From positions 1 to 33,948 of IMG/VR virus record IMGVR_UViG_3300031565_000196: DNA of 33,948 nt. One strand, given 5' to 3'. The notes beneath the pieces are model-generated. The model was not told the DNA's origin. It searched no databases and saw only the letters and a list, made by a program, of their open reading frames with translations. A program made the translations under genes and the position numbers. This DNA comes from a virus. Each line of letters starts with the position of its first letter. Position 1 is the stretch's first letter. Shown here in pieces: positions 23,025 through 29,518 of this stretch.

Positions 23025-24989
23025 TTAATAACTTCCCCCACCCTGCGTTTCCAACGCGGCCGCATCGAGGTAACGCAACCGAGCCAGCGCCATGTAGCGC
23101 CAATTATCCACGAAATCTTTGCACGCACCCTTCTCCCCACCGTTGCCGGTGTAGTTCTGCGCGGCCCAAATGAACTGCCGACAATCCTCACTCACGTAAA
23201 TACGAGGCTCGTTGATGAGCGGCATAAGGGGTTCCTCTTTGTTCCAAAAGAGCGTTGCGTTGATGGCGATAATACCCTCCTCGATGTCCACTCCAGAAGC
23301 TAATCGGAAACGCATGGATGGCGCAGAGACTTCATCCGTGCCTGGCTTGTATTGGATTCTAGCCAACTCACTCACGAGGCACGTTCCACCCTTTTGAGAT
23401 GCGTGCTGATTCTTGCCAGCACGACTATCGACATAGCGGTCTTGAATGTCTTCGTGCAGCGTGGCCGTCCACGTGTCGGGGGTATTCACCAGGCGACCAT
23501 CATCCATCTTCAGAACAACAACAGACGTGGAGTCTATCCAAGGTCTCGAATACCCCCCAGTGCTCGCGCTCTTACTGGGTGACTCCACGTCTGCAATGTT
23601 CAAGCCGTCCTCTAACGCTTTCTCCTCAACGAGACGGCGGCGATACGGGTCGCGCTCCAGAATTACTCCATTCTTCACACGAGCTTCAATAGTTTCCTCT
23701 CTCAAAAATAGCTGTTTGTATTCAACATGTCCGTAACCTAGTGAACGCTGCGCCGGACCAGGGTCGCCATCCCATCCACGTCGAGTGTCGGCCGTGATTT
23801 CCCGTTCTGTCGGGACCGCCCACTCACCATAGACCTGCTCTTGAGGCCAATCTCGATAAACGTAATACTTCGGAGGATTACCAGGCACAACGCGGACCCA
23901 AATCGTCGCCCAATTCCGTCCACCAGCCGGGTCGGTGAACATGTAGTTCGTTCCTGTCGATGGAAGATTATCAGGTGACACGATGTTCCATGCACCGAAG
24001 TAAGGAAACCGACGTTCCGCAACATCACGGCTGTAACCATAAGCCCGGCGTTCAATGTATTCGCTTGGCTTGCTCTGGCACAGAGCCTTGATGTTGACGT
24101 AGTGATTTCCAAAAGGGTTGAGAATCGAATGAAAGTAAATCGCACGAGACTTCTCGAAGAGAGGCTCAACAATGTAAGGCATGTGGCCGACAGGTAAACC
24201 AGGCACATTCACTCTCTCCGCCAACAATTCAGCCGGTAACGTCTTCACCACCTTCCCCGTCGAACCGAGCAGTTCCTTAATGGTCGGAGTGATGCCGTTA
24301 GTCGGCGTGAACGTCCACACCAACTTAGCCGACCTCGATGCCAACCGCAGCTTCAACATGTTCAACCACGGCAGGGTCATGTTTTCATCAGCCCACACAC
24401 CGATACGCCCCTCGCACCCCTTAGCACCGAGCTCCAACCCCTCGAAGTCACCAGGCTTCTGGCCGTAAGTCAGGAAGTAAATCTCCGAGCGATTAGGAAG
24501 CACCAACTTCCCATCGGTGAACCCGTTGGCTAGGGAATACTTAACCTTGTAAACGGAATGGCTCCGACCGTTGAGTGTCTGGATTTGTTGAGGTAGGTAT
24601 TTCCAGACATACTTGTGTTGAAGCGCGACGCTCGCCTTCTCGTTTTCGTGCATGCAGAAGATGACGCTCTCCGGATAGTTAACCGCGTCCTGCACCGTTC
24701 GCTTAGCTGCGTATTCCGATTTCCCGGCGCGGTTCCCGCCGAAAATCATCAATATCAGAATCTTCAACCACAGCAGCGAGTCCGCATCCGCCCAGTGCTT
24801 CGGTTCCGTCCCGTAGTCGAATGGGTTTTGCTCGCTTAGCCGAATCAAATTCTCACGGTCAGAATAATACTTCGCTAACTTTTCGTCCCCGCCTGGCTTA
24901 GATATCCAGTAACGTATCGCGTCGTCCGCTGGCACCGGCAAGAGCGGGTGCGGTGTCCATTTCAGCGGTTCATCGACGGCGTTGCTCAT
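23025..24989 (-). CDS. Terminase large subunit
   Basis: At 654 residues this is a packaging motor. The ATPase has Walker A GGNRAGKS (84-91), Walker B region IGVWADEN (196-203) and the coupling motif VWTFTPTNG (224-232). The nuclease domain begins near residue 350 with FTDPAGGRNWATIW, where the Asp353 position fits the first catalytic acid. It cuts concatemers and pumps DNA into the head through the portal. It heads the packaging module, but I cannot identify a small terminase subunit with confidence. ATG24989 overlaps the end of a seven-codon reading frame. The family call is strong. Confidence 0.9.
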   Translation of the reverse strand: MSNAVDEPLKWTPHPLLPVPADDAIRYWISKPGGDEKLAKYYSDRENLIRLSEQNPFDYGTEPKHWADADSLLWLKILILMIFGGNRAGKSEYAAKRTVQDAVNYPESVIFCMHENEKASVALQHKYVWKYLPQQIQTLNGRSHSVYKVKYSLANGFTDGKLVLPNRSEIYFLTYGQKPGDFEGLELGAKGCEGRIGVWADENMTLPWLNMLKLRLASRSAKLVWTFTPTNGITPTIKELLGSTGKVVKTLPAELLAERVNVPGLPVGHMPYIVEPLFEKSRAIYFHSILNPFGNHYVNIKALCQSKPSEYIERRAYGYSRDVAERRFPYFGAWNIVSPDNLPSTGTNYMFTDPAGGRNWATIWVRVVPGNPPKYYVYRDWPQEQVYGEWAVPTEREITADTRRGWDGDPGPAQRSLGYGHVEYKQLFLREETIEARVKNGVILERDPYRRRLVEEKALEDGLNIADVESPSKSASTGGYSRPWIDSTSVVVLKMDDGRLVNTPDTWTATLHEDIQDRYVDSRAGKNQHASQKGGTCLVSELARIQYKPGTDEVSAPSMRFRLASGVDIEEGIIAINATLFWNKEEPLMPLINEPRIYVSEDCRQFIWAAQNYTGNGGEKGACKDFVDNWRYMALARLRYLDAAALETQGGGSY

Positions 24990-25009
24990 AGTCTAGGGTC
25001 TGTGCTCAT
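24986..25009 (-). CDS. Seven-codon mini-ORF MSTDPRL, possible translational coupler or gene remnant
   Basis: ATGAGCACAGACCCTAGACT encodes M-S-T-D-P-R-L followed by TGA. Its start overlaps the Dcm stop (ATGA), and its stop overlaps the terminase ATG (TATGA). The opening resembles the first codons of the duplicated MST- genes upstream. It could keep ribosomes moving from Dcm to terminase, or be the leftover head of a deleted gene. Too short to be certain. Confidence 0.4.
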   Translation of the reverse strand: MSTDPRL

Positions 25010-25980
25010 GGTTCAGTGTCTCCCTTCTCAAGGCTTTCATCTGCCTCCCAATTCTCTAGCGTCTTCTGGGCGAGTGTAGCTTTTACGCCAGCTTGGATGT
25101 ATGCCTTGGTCATGTCTAAAAGTTCCGACTTCAACCGCTCTACCTCGGCTTTGAGGGCAGCGTTCTCTGTCTCCAATATCTCGTTGTTGTGCAGAGAATC
25201 GACGCGCATCATGCATCGGAGGATTTCGGCGGCGACTTGCGGCACGATGGCGTTTCCAAGTCCTCTAAGTCTGTCCAGCCGACCGGGTAGCCCATCAACC
25301 ACTCTACCCACTGCGGGTTCAGGCTCCCACCGACAACATTGTGCAGGCTCGGTGAGAAGTCCGCTCGATCTTTGCCATGATGTTTGTTGGCTCTTGGCGT
25401 TGGCCAGAGTGCCACGGCTTCCTCCAGCTTGGCGTTGTATTTCCCACGCCGCTTGATGTTGTCCACGTTCTCCCCCATTGCTCCAGAACTCATTGCGGTA
25501 GGCCATAATCCACACCCTGTCTCGTCGGTGTCTGGCATCGACGGCACAAGCCGGAACAACGGTCGCTTCTGCGGCGTAGCCGATGGAATCCAAGTCAGAT
25601 AGCACTTCGTCGAGGCCCATCGTGACATGCCCAGCAACATTTTCAGCAAGCACCCAGCGGGGTCTTGCCTTGGCAATAACCTCAACCATTGCTGGCCAGA
25701 GGTGGCGGTCATCATCCTCGCCTTTTCGCTTCCCGGCGTAACTGAAAGGCTGGCAAGGGTATCCGCCTGTAATAAGTTCGATTGTTCCATATTCATTGGG
25801 GTTGAGGGTTCTTACGTCGTCGTGGATTGGCACGTTTGGGAAGTTCTTGGCGAGGATGCGTCTTGCCCACGGGTCTATCTCGCAGAAGCCCGCCGTCTTG
25901 ATTCCGCCCACCATCTGAGCAGCAAGCGCGAAGCCTCCGATACCACTGAACAAATCAAGATGCACAACAAGGCGCTGCAT
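25006..25980 (-). CDS. dcm: DNA cytosine-5 methyltransferase with C-terminal coiled-coil extension
   Basis: The 324-residue protein has C5-methylase motif I DLFSGIGGF (9-17), the catalytic motif GGYPCQPFS (72-80, Cys76), ENVAG (113-117), HRRDRVWIM (151-159), and the closing motif RLRGLGNAIVPQVAAEIL (237-254). It would methylate cytosines, probably to protect phage DNA from host restriction. The target-recognition section is short. Residues about 265-324 (NNEILETENAALKAEVERLKSEL and a charged tail ending DTEP) are a coiled coil that resembles small genes immediately upstream. The start lies 7 bases after the 8-codon frame at 25988-26014, and the stop overlaps a mini-ORF. No partner restriction gene is visible. 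The methylase call is firm. The role of the extension is unknown. Confidence 0.9.
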   Translation of the reverse strand: MQRLVVHLDLFSGIGGFALAAQMVGGIKTAGFCEIDPWARRILAKNFPNVPIHDDVRTLNPNEYGTIELITGGYPCQPFSYAGKRKGEDDDRHLWPAMVEVIAKARPRWVLAENVAGHVTMGLDEVLSDLDSIGYAAEATVVPACAVDARHRRDRVWIMAYRNEFWSNGGERGQHQAAWEIQRQAGGSRGTLANAKSQQTSWQRSSGLLTEPAQCCRWEPEPAVGRVVDGLPGRLDRLRGLGNAIVPQVAAEILRCMMRVDSLHNNEILETENAALKAEVERLKSELLDMTKAYIQAGVKATLAQKTLENWEADESLEKGDTEP

Positions 25981-25987
25981 GGAATCA

Positions 25988-26014
25988 CTACCCGGCGGGC
26001 AGTTTAGTGCTCAT
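25988..26014 (-). CDS. Eight-codon mini-ORF MSTKLPAG, possible leader or remnant
   Basis: ATGAGCACTAAACTGCCCGC encodes M-S-T-K-L-P-A-G, then TAG. It starts by overlapping the stop of the 83-residue coiled-coil gene (ATGA) and ends 7 bases before the Dcm start. Its first bases are the same junction sequence (GAACCATGAGCACT) found at the starts of neighbouring duplicated genes. It may be a leftover gene start or a coupling leader. Confidence 0.4.
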   Translation of the reverse strand: MSTKLPAG

Positions 26015-26262
26015 GGTTCAGTTCCTTCTAGTAATTTCTTCAAGCTGTTCGGGGTGCATCGACACGGCCCGTTAGGGGCCATTCCTTCGGGCTTTTTCAT
26101 TCGGCATCCGTGGTTGCCGCATCCCTCCTTAGTGCGTCTAATGATCTCTGTCCCCGCAGCCTTCAACCGCTCTACCTTTGCTTTGAGGCATGAATTCTCC
26201 ATCTCCAATAGCTCGTTGACCATTGCTATGGTTTGCCATTTCTGGGGACGTTTAGTGCTCAT
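26011..26262 (-). CDS. Small coiled-coil protein with Cys cluster (LKAKVERL family)
   Basis: An 83-residue protein. Residues about 16-37 (ELLEMENSCLKAKVERLKAAGT) form a coiled coil that is shared with the two genes upstream and with the C-terminus of Dcm. The C-terminal half has CGNHGC and CRC (Cys at four close positions), which could bind a metal. It ends in EGTEP. The start overlaps the previous stop by 11 bases, and its TGA overlaps the start of the mini-ORF. No family with known function is recognised. Confidence 0.6.
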   Translation of the reverse strand: MSTKRPQKWQTIAMVNELLEMENSCLKAKVERLKAAGTEIIRRTKEGCGNHGCRMKKPEGMAPNGPCRCTPNSLKKLLEGTEP

Positions 26263-26494
26263 GTTCCAACTCCAGTTCGGCTATGATGATTGCTGTGTTA
26301 AACGCCATCGGCTGAGGTAGCGCCTTTTGAGCCACGATTCTAGCCAACGCCGTGCGGTAATTGTCTGATAACGATGTCAACCGTTCCACCTCGGCTTTGA
26401 GTTTGGATTCGGATGCTCTCAGGTTGGCTATTTCGCTCTGGATACGGGAAGCCATAGCGTAAGCCTCTTTAGGTAATTGTGGTTCAGTGTTCAT
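26252..26494 (-). CDS. Small coiled-coil protein (LKAEVERL family)
   Basis: An 80-residue helical protein beginning MNTEPQLPK, with a coiled coil around ANLRASESKLKAEVERLTSL (about 23-42) and a second helix after it. It ends in ELELEHEH, and this end is read through the start region of the next gene. ATG26494 overlaps the upstream stop (ATGA). At the DNA level the LKAEVERL stretch matches those in the three sister copies closely. Function unknown, and duplication is the clearest thing about it. Confidence 0.6.
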   Translation of the reverse strand: MNTEPQLPKEAYAMASRIQSEIANLRASESKLKAEVERLTSLSDNYRTALARIVAQKALPQPMAFNTAIIIAELELEHEH

Positions 26495-26688
26495 GGTTTA
26501 AGTGCATTCTTGGCAACGGTGCATGCCTTTTGGTATGGGATTGACTCCCAAGCGTTAGGAAAAGCTATCTTTGGGATTGCCTCCAACGCCCCCCGCAACC
26601 GCTCCACCTCGGCTTTGAGGTTGTTAGTTTCAGCTACCATCTTGTCCCATTCTCTTGGTGACGGCGGCCAAGGGTATTCAGTGCTCAT
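26491..26688 (-). CDS. Small coiled-coil protein (LKAEVERL family), first of the tandem set
   Basis: A 65-residue protein beginning MSTEYPWPPSPREWDKM, with the coiled coil AETNNLKAEVERLRGALEAI (about 19-38) and a short C-terminal helix with a Cys. It ends in LKP with a TGA that overlaps the next ATG. Its own ATG overlaps the stop of the secreted Fn3-like gene (ATGA). Together with its two neighbours and Dcm it forms a tightly coupled run. No function known. Confidence 0.6.
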   Translation of the reverse strand: MSTEYPWPPSPREWDKMVAETNNLKAEVERLRGALEAIPKIAFPNAWESIPYQKACTVAKNALKP

Positions 26689-27140
26689 GGTTCTAACTCC
26701 ACCCTACTTCTAATGAAGGTAGTCAGGTTGGTCGGAGTCAGCAAAGAGACCAGATTGGTAATCGAGTCAGTCCACGGTCCGTCGATTGAAACACTCTGCT
26801 CAACTATCACTCTGAGATTGAGCGGTGCAGGCGGTGGCTTAGGTGGCTCAGGCACGTCGCAGCACACGGCCTGGATTGATTCACTCGGGTTGCTAAGCAA
26901 ACCGTTCGTTCCGATTGCTTGAACCGCGAAGGTATAGGTAGTTCCCACCACCAAGTTCGAGAACGTAGTCCAATTATTCGTGTAATTTTGGACTGTGTTT
27001 GTGAACGACACCCCGTCCAGAGTCCCCCAAGCATGATATCCGCTGATGACGTTCGCGCCGGGAGGTTGGTCCCATTTAACAGATAGGTTGTCCGCCAAGA
27101 GAGGCAGAGCCAGCAATGTGATTATAAGTAGATTTTTCAT
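26685..27140 (-). CDS. Secreted fibronectin-III-like protein
   Basis: The 151-residue product starts with a clear signal peptide (MKNLLIITLLALPLLAD). It continues with VKWDQPPGANVISGYHAWGTLDGVSF, LVVGTTYTFAVQAIGTNGLLSNPSE, a pattern typical of a fibronectin type III fold, and then a short Pro-rich hinge (PEPPKPPPAP, 97-106) and a second beta stretch. Cys-Cys at about 93-94 could form a disulfide. It would leave the host cytoplasm. The gene precedes the coiled-coil set with an ATGA overlap. A host-surface modifier, superinfection-exclusion factor or biofilm-related adhesin are possible. None is proven. Confidence 0.65.
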   Translation of the reverse strand: MKNLLIITLLALPLLADNLSVKWDQPPGANVISGYHAWGTLDGVSFTNTVQNYTNNWTTFSNLVVGTTYTFAVQAIGTNGLLSNPSESIQAVCCDVPEPPKPPPAPLNLRVIVEQSVSIDGPWTDSITNLVSLLTPTNLTTFIRSRVELEP

Positions 27141-27191
27141 GGTTTGTTTTCGAATCCCCCAGATTTTCCTTTTTGTGTGTCGTCGTTATGT

Positions 27192-27509
27192 TCACCCCTT
27201 CTTCACGTCATGCTTAAAAAGCCAACCATTCAATAGCGGCACGGCCCCCGTATCAACATTCGTCTCCAACCAGTTAGCATAGAAATCCCTAAACTGCTCT
27301 GGAGCGATGAGAAGATTTCGCAAACGCTTTACGAGCCTAGCCTCAACTTGCGCTCCAAGTTCGTCACGCAAATCGCGTGCGAGGTTTGGGTCGAAGTCGA
27401 AAATGGCATTGTAACCAAACGCCCACGTCCTCTTGTCAGGTATTTGCACCTGCGCCCGGTAACAGTCCGATGAGTTAAGTCTGTCTCGAGTTATCTTTTT
27501 GGATTTCAT
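27192..27509 (-). CDS. Conserved hypothetical early protein
   Basis: The 105-residue protein has a basic N-terminus (MKSKKITRDRLNSSDCYRAQV), a middle with FDFDPNLARDLRDELGAQVEARLVKRLRN (about 37-65) that should be helical, and a C-terminus ending in LLNGWLFKHDVKKG. No enzyme motif, signal or membrane segment is seen. A GAAGGGA ribosome site precedes ATG27509. The gene sits in the accessory block with short intergenic gaps on both sides. Function unknown. Confidence 0.6.
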   Translation of the reverse strand: MKSKKITRDRLNSSDCYRAQVQIPDKRTWAFGYNAIFDFDPNLARDLRDELGAQVEARLVKRLRNLLIAPEQFRDFYANWLETNVDTGAVPLLNGWLFKHDVKKG

Positions 27510-27535
27510 TATTATTTTCGTCCCTTCTACTCCTG

Positions 27536-27850
27536 TTAGTTGTTGTGAATCTTCCGCTCAATTAACGTCTGCACGTGGCGTATCGATTTCCCTACCTCTG
27601 GGTGTTTTTCGAATGCCGACTCGATGCTCGCTGTTTCCTTCTCGGTTGGCTCTCTGAGTTTCAGGTTCTCGTCGAACACGAGGAGCGTTGCGCAGTGCGC
27701 GCACAACGAGAAGTCACCAGGCCTTGGCCTATGGACCTGCTTCGAAAACATCGGGCTCGCACAATCACTTACGGAACGACAGTTTGGGCAGCGACTTGAC
27801 GGAAGCGGATTACTTTTTCCGACTTCGAGCTTACCATCTTCCTGACTCAC
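27536..27850 (-). CDS. Small zinc-ribbon-like protein
   Basis: The 104-residue product has a CPNC motif (about residues 21-24) and a CAHC motif (about 50-53), a spacing typical of a four-cysteine zinc ribbon. The region in between is basic. The C-terminal half is helical and charged. It starts with GTG27850, which overlaps the previous stop (GTGA) and has a purine-rich GGGGGAGGG site upstream. Zinc binding is inferred from cysteine spacing. It could bind nucleic acid or regulate transcription, but that is unproven. Confidence 0.6.
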   Translation of the reverse strand: MSQEDGKLEVGKSNPLPSSRCPNCRSVSDCASPMFSKQVHRPRPGDFSLCAHCATLLVFDENLKLREPTEKETASIESAFEKHPEVGKSIRHVQTLIERKIHNN

Positions 27851-28131
27851 CCCTCCCCCTTTGCTGCCGGGAACGTCTTCGGCTCCTCGACGAGCGTGTA
27901 ACCCGCCTCGAATGCGTCAGCCGGTGAGAACGACTCGTAGCCATCCGGGTATTTAACCCAGTAACCTCCCGCCACCGGCACGTGGCGACTCATCCATTCA
28001 ACGGTCACCATGACGGGTTTGAAGAGTGGATTTGCGACACGTAACGCAAAACCGCTACCCAGCTCTGGCAGCTCTTCAATGCTCACAATTTTCAGCGCCC
28101 AAACCTCTTTGTGACACTTGTATTTCGGCAT
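27847..28131 (-). CDS. Conserved small phage protein (MPKYKCHKEVWALKI family)
   Basis: ATG28131 is chosen because a strong GGAAGGAG site lies about six bases upstream. A start at 28185 has no such site. The 94-residue product begins MPKYKCHKEVWALKI, has a beta-rich middle (VMVTVEWMSRHVPVAGGYWVKYPDGYESFSPADAFEAGY) and ends in a hydrophilic tail. Similar proteins, with the same opening and the GGYWVxYxDGYxSFSPAxAFExGY core, recur in many phages, often close to Tad1/Acb2-like genes. Their function is unknown, and the recurring link suggests a possible partner. Its stop overlaps the downstream GTG. Confidence 0.7.
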   Translation of the reverse strand: MPKYKCHKEVWALKIVSIEELPELGSGFALRVANPLFKPVMVTVEWMSRHVPVAGGYWVKYPDGYESFSPADAFEAGYTLVEEPKTFPAAKGEG

Positions 28132-28204
28132 GGCGCTCTCCTTCCGAATGACGATGCGCTGCGTTTCTGGTTTTTTAGAATCCATATTTTCTTTCGTTTA
28201 GTTT

Positions 28205-28234
28205 GGGGGTCGCCCGACAATCGCAGCGACCCCC
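28205..28234 (-). terminator. Perfect 9-bp hairpin after the Tad1-like gene (no U tract)
   Basis: GGGGGTCGC and GCGACCCCC form a 9-bp stem with a 12-base loop in the gap between the Tad1-like gene and the next small gene. On the transcribed strand it is followed by AAACTAAACG, not by T residues. It may slow polymerase, stabilise the upstream transcript or shield it from decay. Intrinsic termination would be weak. Confidence 0.45.
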
Positions 28235-28255
28235 CGGTTACATTGCTTCAATACC

Positions 28256-28660
28256 TTAGACCTGGTGCGTTCCCTCAACTCCGCGAAGCACTCTGTCGTT
28301 AGTCCGTTTCTGCAACCACAGCAGGGCACTCTCGATATGCGTTAACGCGATGGCGTTCTCTCGACACGCAAACGGCCCGCTCTGGAATCCGCTTAACCGA
28401 TGAGCCAAGATAGCCAGCAGAGCCTCTTGCGTGATGCCGTTAACCCCGCTCTCCGGGATAGGCCCGTTTTGGAACAGGATAATTGACCGTTGGAAGGTCG
28501 ACTTGTAGCCATTCGGGGCATTTGCTGATGGGTTTTTAGCGGTATCGAAGCCTGTGATGTCGTAGCGATGATGGGCAAATCCAGCGCCTCGTTCATCTAC
28601 CACTTCAATCTGCAACTCGTCGTTACATGCGTTAACTTTGTGTCCGGTTAGGTGTATCAT
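28256..28660 (-). CDS. Tad1-family anti-defence sponge (anti-Thoeris, possibly anti-CBASS)
   Basis: The 134-residue protein has the Tad1 layout: an N-terminal beta region (about 1-60), then FQNGPI (63-68), SGVNGIT (71-77), a helix with HRLSGFQ, CREN (99-102) inside FACRENAIALTHI, WLQKRT (115-120) with NDR, and the closing RGVEGT (126-131). These agree with Tad1 and with the hairpin domain of Acb2. The family binds cyclic ADP-ribose variants that activate Thoeris effectors, and some members also bind CBASS cyclic dinucleotides, so host immunity fails to trigger. AAAGGA lies before the ATG. It lies in the accessory block between unknown genes. Family assignment is strong. The exact ligand is not known here. 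Confidence 0.85.
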   Translation of the reverse strand: MIHLTGHKVNACNDELQIEVVDERGAGFAHHRYDITGFDTAKNPSANAPNGYKSTFQRSIILFQNGPIPESGVNGITQEALLAILAHRLSGFQSGPFACRENAIALTHIESALLWLQKRTNDRVLRGVEGTHQV

Positions 28661-28702
28661 TTTGGTCCTTTGTTGGTGGTTTCAGTTTCTACGGCGCCGC
28701 CG

Positions 28703-28996
28703 TCATTGAGCCGGGCCGACTTTCGTTGTGGAAGCGATGCCATCCGGCGCCAGAATTTGAGCTTCTGGCTTCTTCTTTCCGCAGAGCTTATCGATTTCGT
28801 GTTTGAGATTGAGAATCTCTATCTCTTGGGCCTCCGCACGTTTCATCCACGCCTTACTCGCCGACAGCAAGTCCTTAAACTCATCGACGTAGAAGTCATG
28901 CAGTTTCGTCTCCACTAAATCCGGCGAGGTATCGCAAAGAGTTTTCGCGAGCACCCTAATGGATTTTTTGATTGGGTCTTTTGGTTCTTCATCCAT
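28703..28996 (-). CDS. Coiled-coil protein ending in a single fibre-type repeat
   Basis: This 97-residue protein is helical, with a coiled coil around EAQEIEILNLKHEIDKLCGKK (about 55-75). The last residues are LAPDGIASTTKVGPAQ, where PDGIASTT matches the core of the 21-unit array in the fibre gene at 10565-12667. The codons differ, so it is not a recent copy of that DNA. The two could share a structural patch or a common source. A tetranucleotide tract lies in its leader. Function unknown. Confidence 0.6.
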   Translation of the reverse strand: MDEEPKDPIKKSIRVLAKTLCDTSPDLVETKLHDFYVDEFKDLLSASKAWMKRAEAQEIEILNLKHEIDKLCGKKKPEAQILAPDGIASTTKVGPAQ

Positions 28997-29003
28997 AACT
29001 CAG

Positions 29004-29033
29004 TTCTTTCTTTCTTGGTTGGTTGGTTGGTTT
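29004..29033 (-). repeat. Tetranucleotide tract (AACC and AAGA units) in the leader of the coiled-coil gene
   Basis: On the minus strand the leader reads AAACCAACCAACCAACCAAG and then AAGAAAGAA. It contains about four AACC units and about three AAGA units between the Pro/Gly-tail gene and the ATG at 28996. It holds no evident Shine-Dalgarno beyond the A/G-rich units. Short repeats like this can vary in copy number. Confidence 0.7.
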
Positions 29034-29035
29034 CG

Positions 29036-29518
29036 TTACGTGATTTCAGGTTCGGCACCTGTCCATCCTGGCCCCGTCCCAGGCGTAGGAGTTCCTGGCC
29101 CTGGCGCTCCCAGCCCCGGACCAGGCACAGGGGTTCCTGGTGATTGCAGACTCGGCCAGCCAGGAGGGTAAGTGTAAAGAAGTTCCGTGTAGCTGTCGTG
29201 CAGCCAACCGCGTTTAGCAAACTCCTCCATCATGCACGCCGCCAGGTCGCAGCCCCGTTTCACCACTTGCTCGACCGGCATCAGTCCCATTTTTGCGCGG
29301 CCTGAACTATCTTCTCCATCAGGCATCGCCGTTACCAGCGCGAAGTGCTCGATGAACTTCCGTGCGTGACACGCTTCAAGTGTCAACCCGCGCGTTTCAT
29401 ACAGCTTCAGCTCCGAGTGAGATTGAACGACCGGCTGCCGCCTAGACGGTTTTTCTTCCCGGTCATCTTTTTCATCCCGTTGCTCGAACGGTCCGTTGTT
29501 TTTCTCGTCATCAGTCAT
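29036..29518 (-). CDS. Hypothetical protein with Pro/Gly-rich (collagen-like) tail
   Basis: ATG29518 overlaps the primase-helicase stop (ATGA), so a longer reading upstream is not used. The 160-residue product has an acidic charged N-terminus (MTDDEKNNGPFEQRDEKDD), a folded centre (LTLEACHARKFIEHFALVTAMPDGEDSSGRAKMGL...VKRGCDLAACMMEEFAKRGW, about 45-105), and a tail after about 122 with repeating PGxPxPGPGxGAPGPGTP. The tail should be extended, and may drive oligomerisation. The central part has Cys residues but no recognised family. Close coupling to the primase-helicase suggests an early function. Confidence 0.6.
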   Translation of the reverse strand: MTDDEKNNGPFEQRDEKDDREEKPSRRQPVVQSHSELKLYETRGLTLEACHARKFIEHFALVTAMPDGEDSSGRAKMGLMPVEQVVKRGCDLAACMMEEFAKRGWLHDSYTELLYTYPPGWPSLQSPGTPVPGPGLGAPGPGTPTPGTGPGWTGAEPEIT

